From the NCBI GenBank assembly GCA_965220955.1, contig CBDCRK010000015.1:62001-126000 (forward strand): a stretch of 64,000 bases of DNA, given 5' to 3'. Below the pieces are notes generated by a model. The model saw only the letters and a list, made by a program, of their open reading frames with translations, did not search any database and was not told the DNA's origin. Each line of letters begins with the position of its first letter. Within the stretch, counting starts at the first letter, position 1. Source of the stretch: CBDCRK01 sp965220955 (GTDB lineage: Bacteria > Desulfobacterota > Binatia > Bin18 > CBDCRK01). Below are positions 62,850-64,000 of this stretch, in pieces. The translations under genes were made by a program, and so were the position numbers.

Positions 62850-63774
62850 ATGCCAATACCTTTTATTATTTGGGGAGTAATCGCCGCTACAAGCGCTCTC
62901 GGCGGTGCTGCAGCCGTTGTCAGCGCCAAGGAGCGGATTAATCGAGCCAAGCAAAAATACGCAGACCGCTGCAAACGATACGAGCAAGCGAGTTCGGAGA
63001 ATATGAAGACAAGCACGAATACGGTTAGCTTCCAGATTCGAGGACCTTGGCAAGACTCGCCTTGAAGCGGTGGTTACGCTTGGCAAAGCAGTGAAGTTTC
63101 TCGAACAGGCTCCAGACAAACTTAAAGAAAAGAGAACTTTTTGAAAAATTCAATATCACCCCGGAACAGCTCATCCGGTTCAGAAAAGCATCTGTTAGCG
63201 CACTCGAAATTCTCGGAGGAGGCGCTTCCGCTGTGAGTTCGGGGGTTGCGACTGCGGCGGCCGCTTACGGTCTGGTGGGAACACTCGCAAGCGCCAGCAC
63301 GGGTACGGCCATTTCGGCTTTATCAGGGCTCTGCCGTTTGAAAAGCGCGACACTAGCGTGGCTAGGAGGGGGGACCTTAGCCGCCGGTGGGGGCGGTGTT
63401 GCCGCCGGTACAGCAGTTTTCGGCGGCCTCGTTGTCGGCCCGGCCATTCTTGTTGCCGGCCTTGTGGCGCTCAAGAAGGCAGGTGACATAGAGAACCAAG
63501 TAGAAAAACACATTGCTGAACTGGACATAGACGAGGCGAACAAGCAGAGATTGATCGCTGCTTTGGATGCTGTTCTCGCCCGCGTTGCTGAAGTGAAAGG
63601 AGAGTACCATCAAGCTGAAAAACGAGCTCGAAAATCTGCTCTCTTCATCGCCCAACTCGCCGCCAGGATGCCCTGCTTCAACTTGAACAGCTCTCTTCGG
63701 CATCGACGAATGTCCTTTTTCACATATTGGTGGGTTATCTCGCAAAGGCACGCCGTTTCGCGCGGACAGCATGA
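62850..63774 (+). pseudogene. Glycine-rich membrane protein gene with four +1 frameshifts
   Basis: Starting from the ATG at 62850 (AAGGGAG site), coherent protein text passes through four successive frame changes, each by one extra base: MPIPFIIWGVIAATSALGGA; then DLGKTRLEAVVTLGKAVKFL; then ELFEKFNITPEQLIRFRKAS with the glycine-rich AAYGLVGTLASASTGTAISA and LGGGTLAAGGGGVAAGTAVF; then STIKLKNELENLL; then DALLQLEQLSSASTNVLFHI and VGYLAKARRFARTA with a TGA. The span minus four bases is 921, a multiple of three, giving about 306 residues. The glycine-rich part looks like membrane helices packed by glycine zippers. Family not recognised. Confidence 0.65.
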
Positions 63775-63783
63775 CGGTCTACG

Positions 63784-64000
63784 ATGGAGGTCTACAAGGT
63801 TGCGGCTCAGCGTCCCTGGGACAGCTTTTGGATGTTGCGAGGATGGAAGGATTATCTAAATATGCCGAAATCTCCAATTGGAAAAGTTGGTTCCTCTCTG
63901 GCGAAGCCTCTTGGCGTCGGCGGCAAGGTGGTTGTTCAGAATCTGAATCCGCTCGAAGTCGTCAGAGAATATGTCTCGTACCTCAAAACCAAGTCTGAAC
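63784..64000 (+). CDS. Start of an unidentified gene (partial)
   Basis: An open frame runs from the ATG at 63784 to the window end without a stop. It may instead begin at the ATG at 63862, which has GGAAGGA upstream and gives MPKSPIGKVGSSLAKPLGVG. It follows the broken membrane protein gene by 9 bases. No family is recognised in the 46-72 residues available. Confidence 0.4.
   Translation, partial: MEVYKVAAQRPWDSFWMLRGWKDYLNMPKSPIGKVGSSLAKPLGVGGKVVVQNLNPLEVVREYVSYLKTKSE

Noticed and set aside
1..64000. CRISPR array, tRNA, rRNA or riboswitch
   Set aside because: No regularly spaced repeats, no cloverleaf-like tRNA text with a CCA-proximal stem and no conserved rRNA blocks were seen by eye; a covariance-model search would be needed to be certain.

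Overview
The window reads as a chromosomal segment from an uncultivated diderm (Gram-negative) bacterium. An MCE/MlaD protein, a Tat system and hopanoid genes (hpnA, hpnG) point to two membranes. The wealth of family III CoA-transferases (six), acyl-CoA dehydrogenases, luciferase-like monooxygenases and amidohydrolases resembles large-genome soil or sponge-associated lineages such as Tectomicrobia/Entotheonella-like bacteria or relatives of Desulfobacterota. That placement is an inference from gene content only. No rRNA, tRNA or CRISPR array was seen.

Layout. 1-6.4 kb: a MoxR / DUF58 / vWA / vWA-GATase-like operon of the Bat type, ending in a DUF1802 gene. 6.4-17.1 kb: single housekeeping or redox genes (alpha/beta hydrolase, ferredoxin:thioredoxin reductase catalytic chain, rlmI, moaC, hisF, an IclR regulator, etfBA, a beta-helix protein), punctuated by small palindromic repeats. 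17.4-29.4 kb: acyl-CoA catabolism (DsbA/HCCA-isomerase-like protein, SCPx-type thiolase plus DUF35 partner, three CoA-transferases, a malonyl-CoA-synthetase-like ligase, an alpha/beta hydrolase) with small accessory genes. 29.4-34.5 kb: an ABC-class ATPase, a histone-deacetylase family enzyme, nudC, and a PBP1A remnant.

32.8-44.2 kb is a defence island. It holds a DUF4160/DUF2442-XRE pair, an orphan antitoxin, an MqsA-like HTH remnant and an hsdM remnant. These precede a tightly packed operon: SNF2-type helicase, PD-(D/E)xK/AIPR protein, type III-like Mod methyltransferase, and Res helicase-nuclease. This composite system is the best candidate for something under-described.

44.9-49.4 kb: an adjacent acyl-CoA dehydrogenase pair, an aldo/keto reductase and tatA-tatC. 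49.4-55.8 kb: a G+C-richer catabolic block (two CmcJ/NvfI-like oxidoreductase copies, a luciferase-like monooxygenase, an amidohydrolase). It is bracketed by 34-bp direct repeats of the tatC 3' end, as if inserted there. 55.8-58.8 kb: mlaD and hopanoid genes. 58.9-62.7 kb: an amidohydrolase and two tandem paralogous CoA-transferases. 62.8-64 kb: a glycine-rich membrane protein gene broken by several frameshifts.

The clearly reconstructable frameshifts (in the SNF2 gene, tatC, one CmcJ-like copy, an amidohydrolase and the final membrane protein gene) all behave as single extra bases. Either consensus-sequence errors or real decay could explain this, and raw reads should be checked before calling those genes dead.
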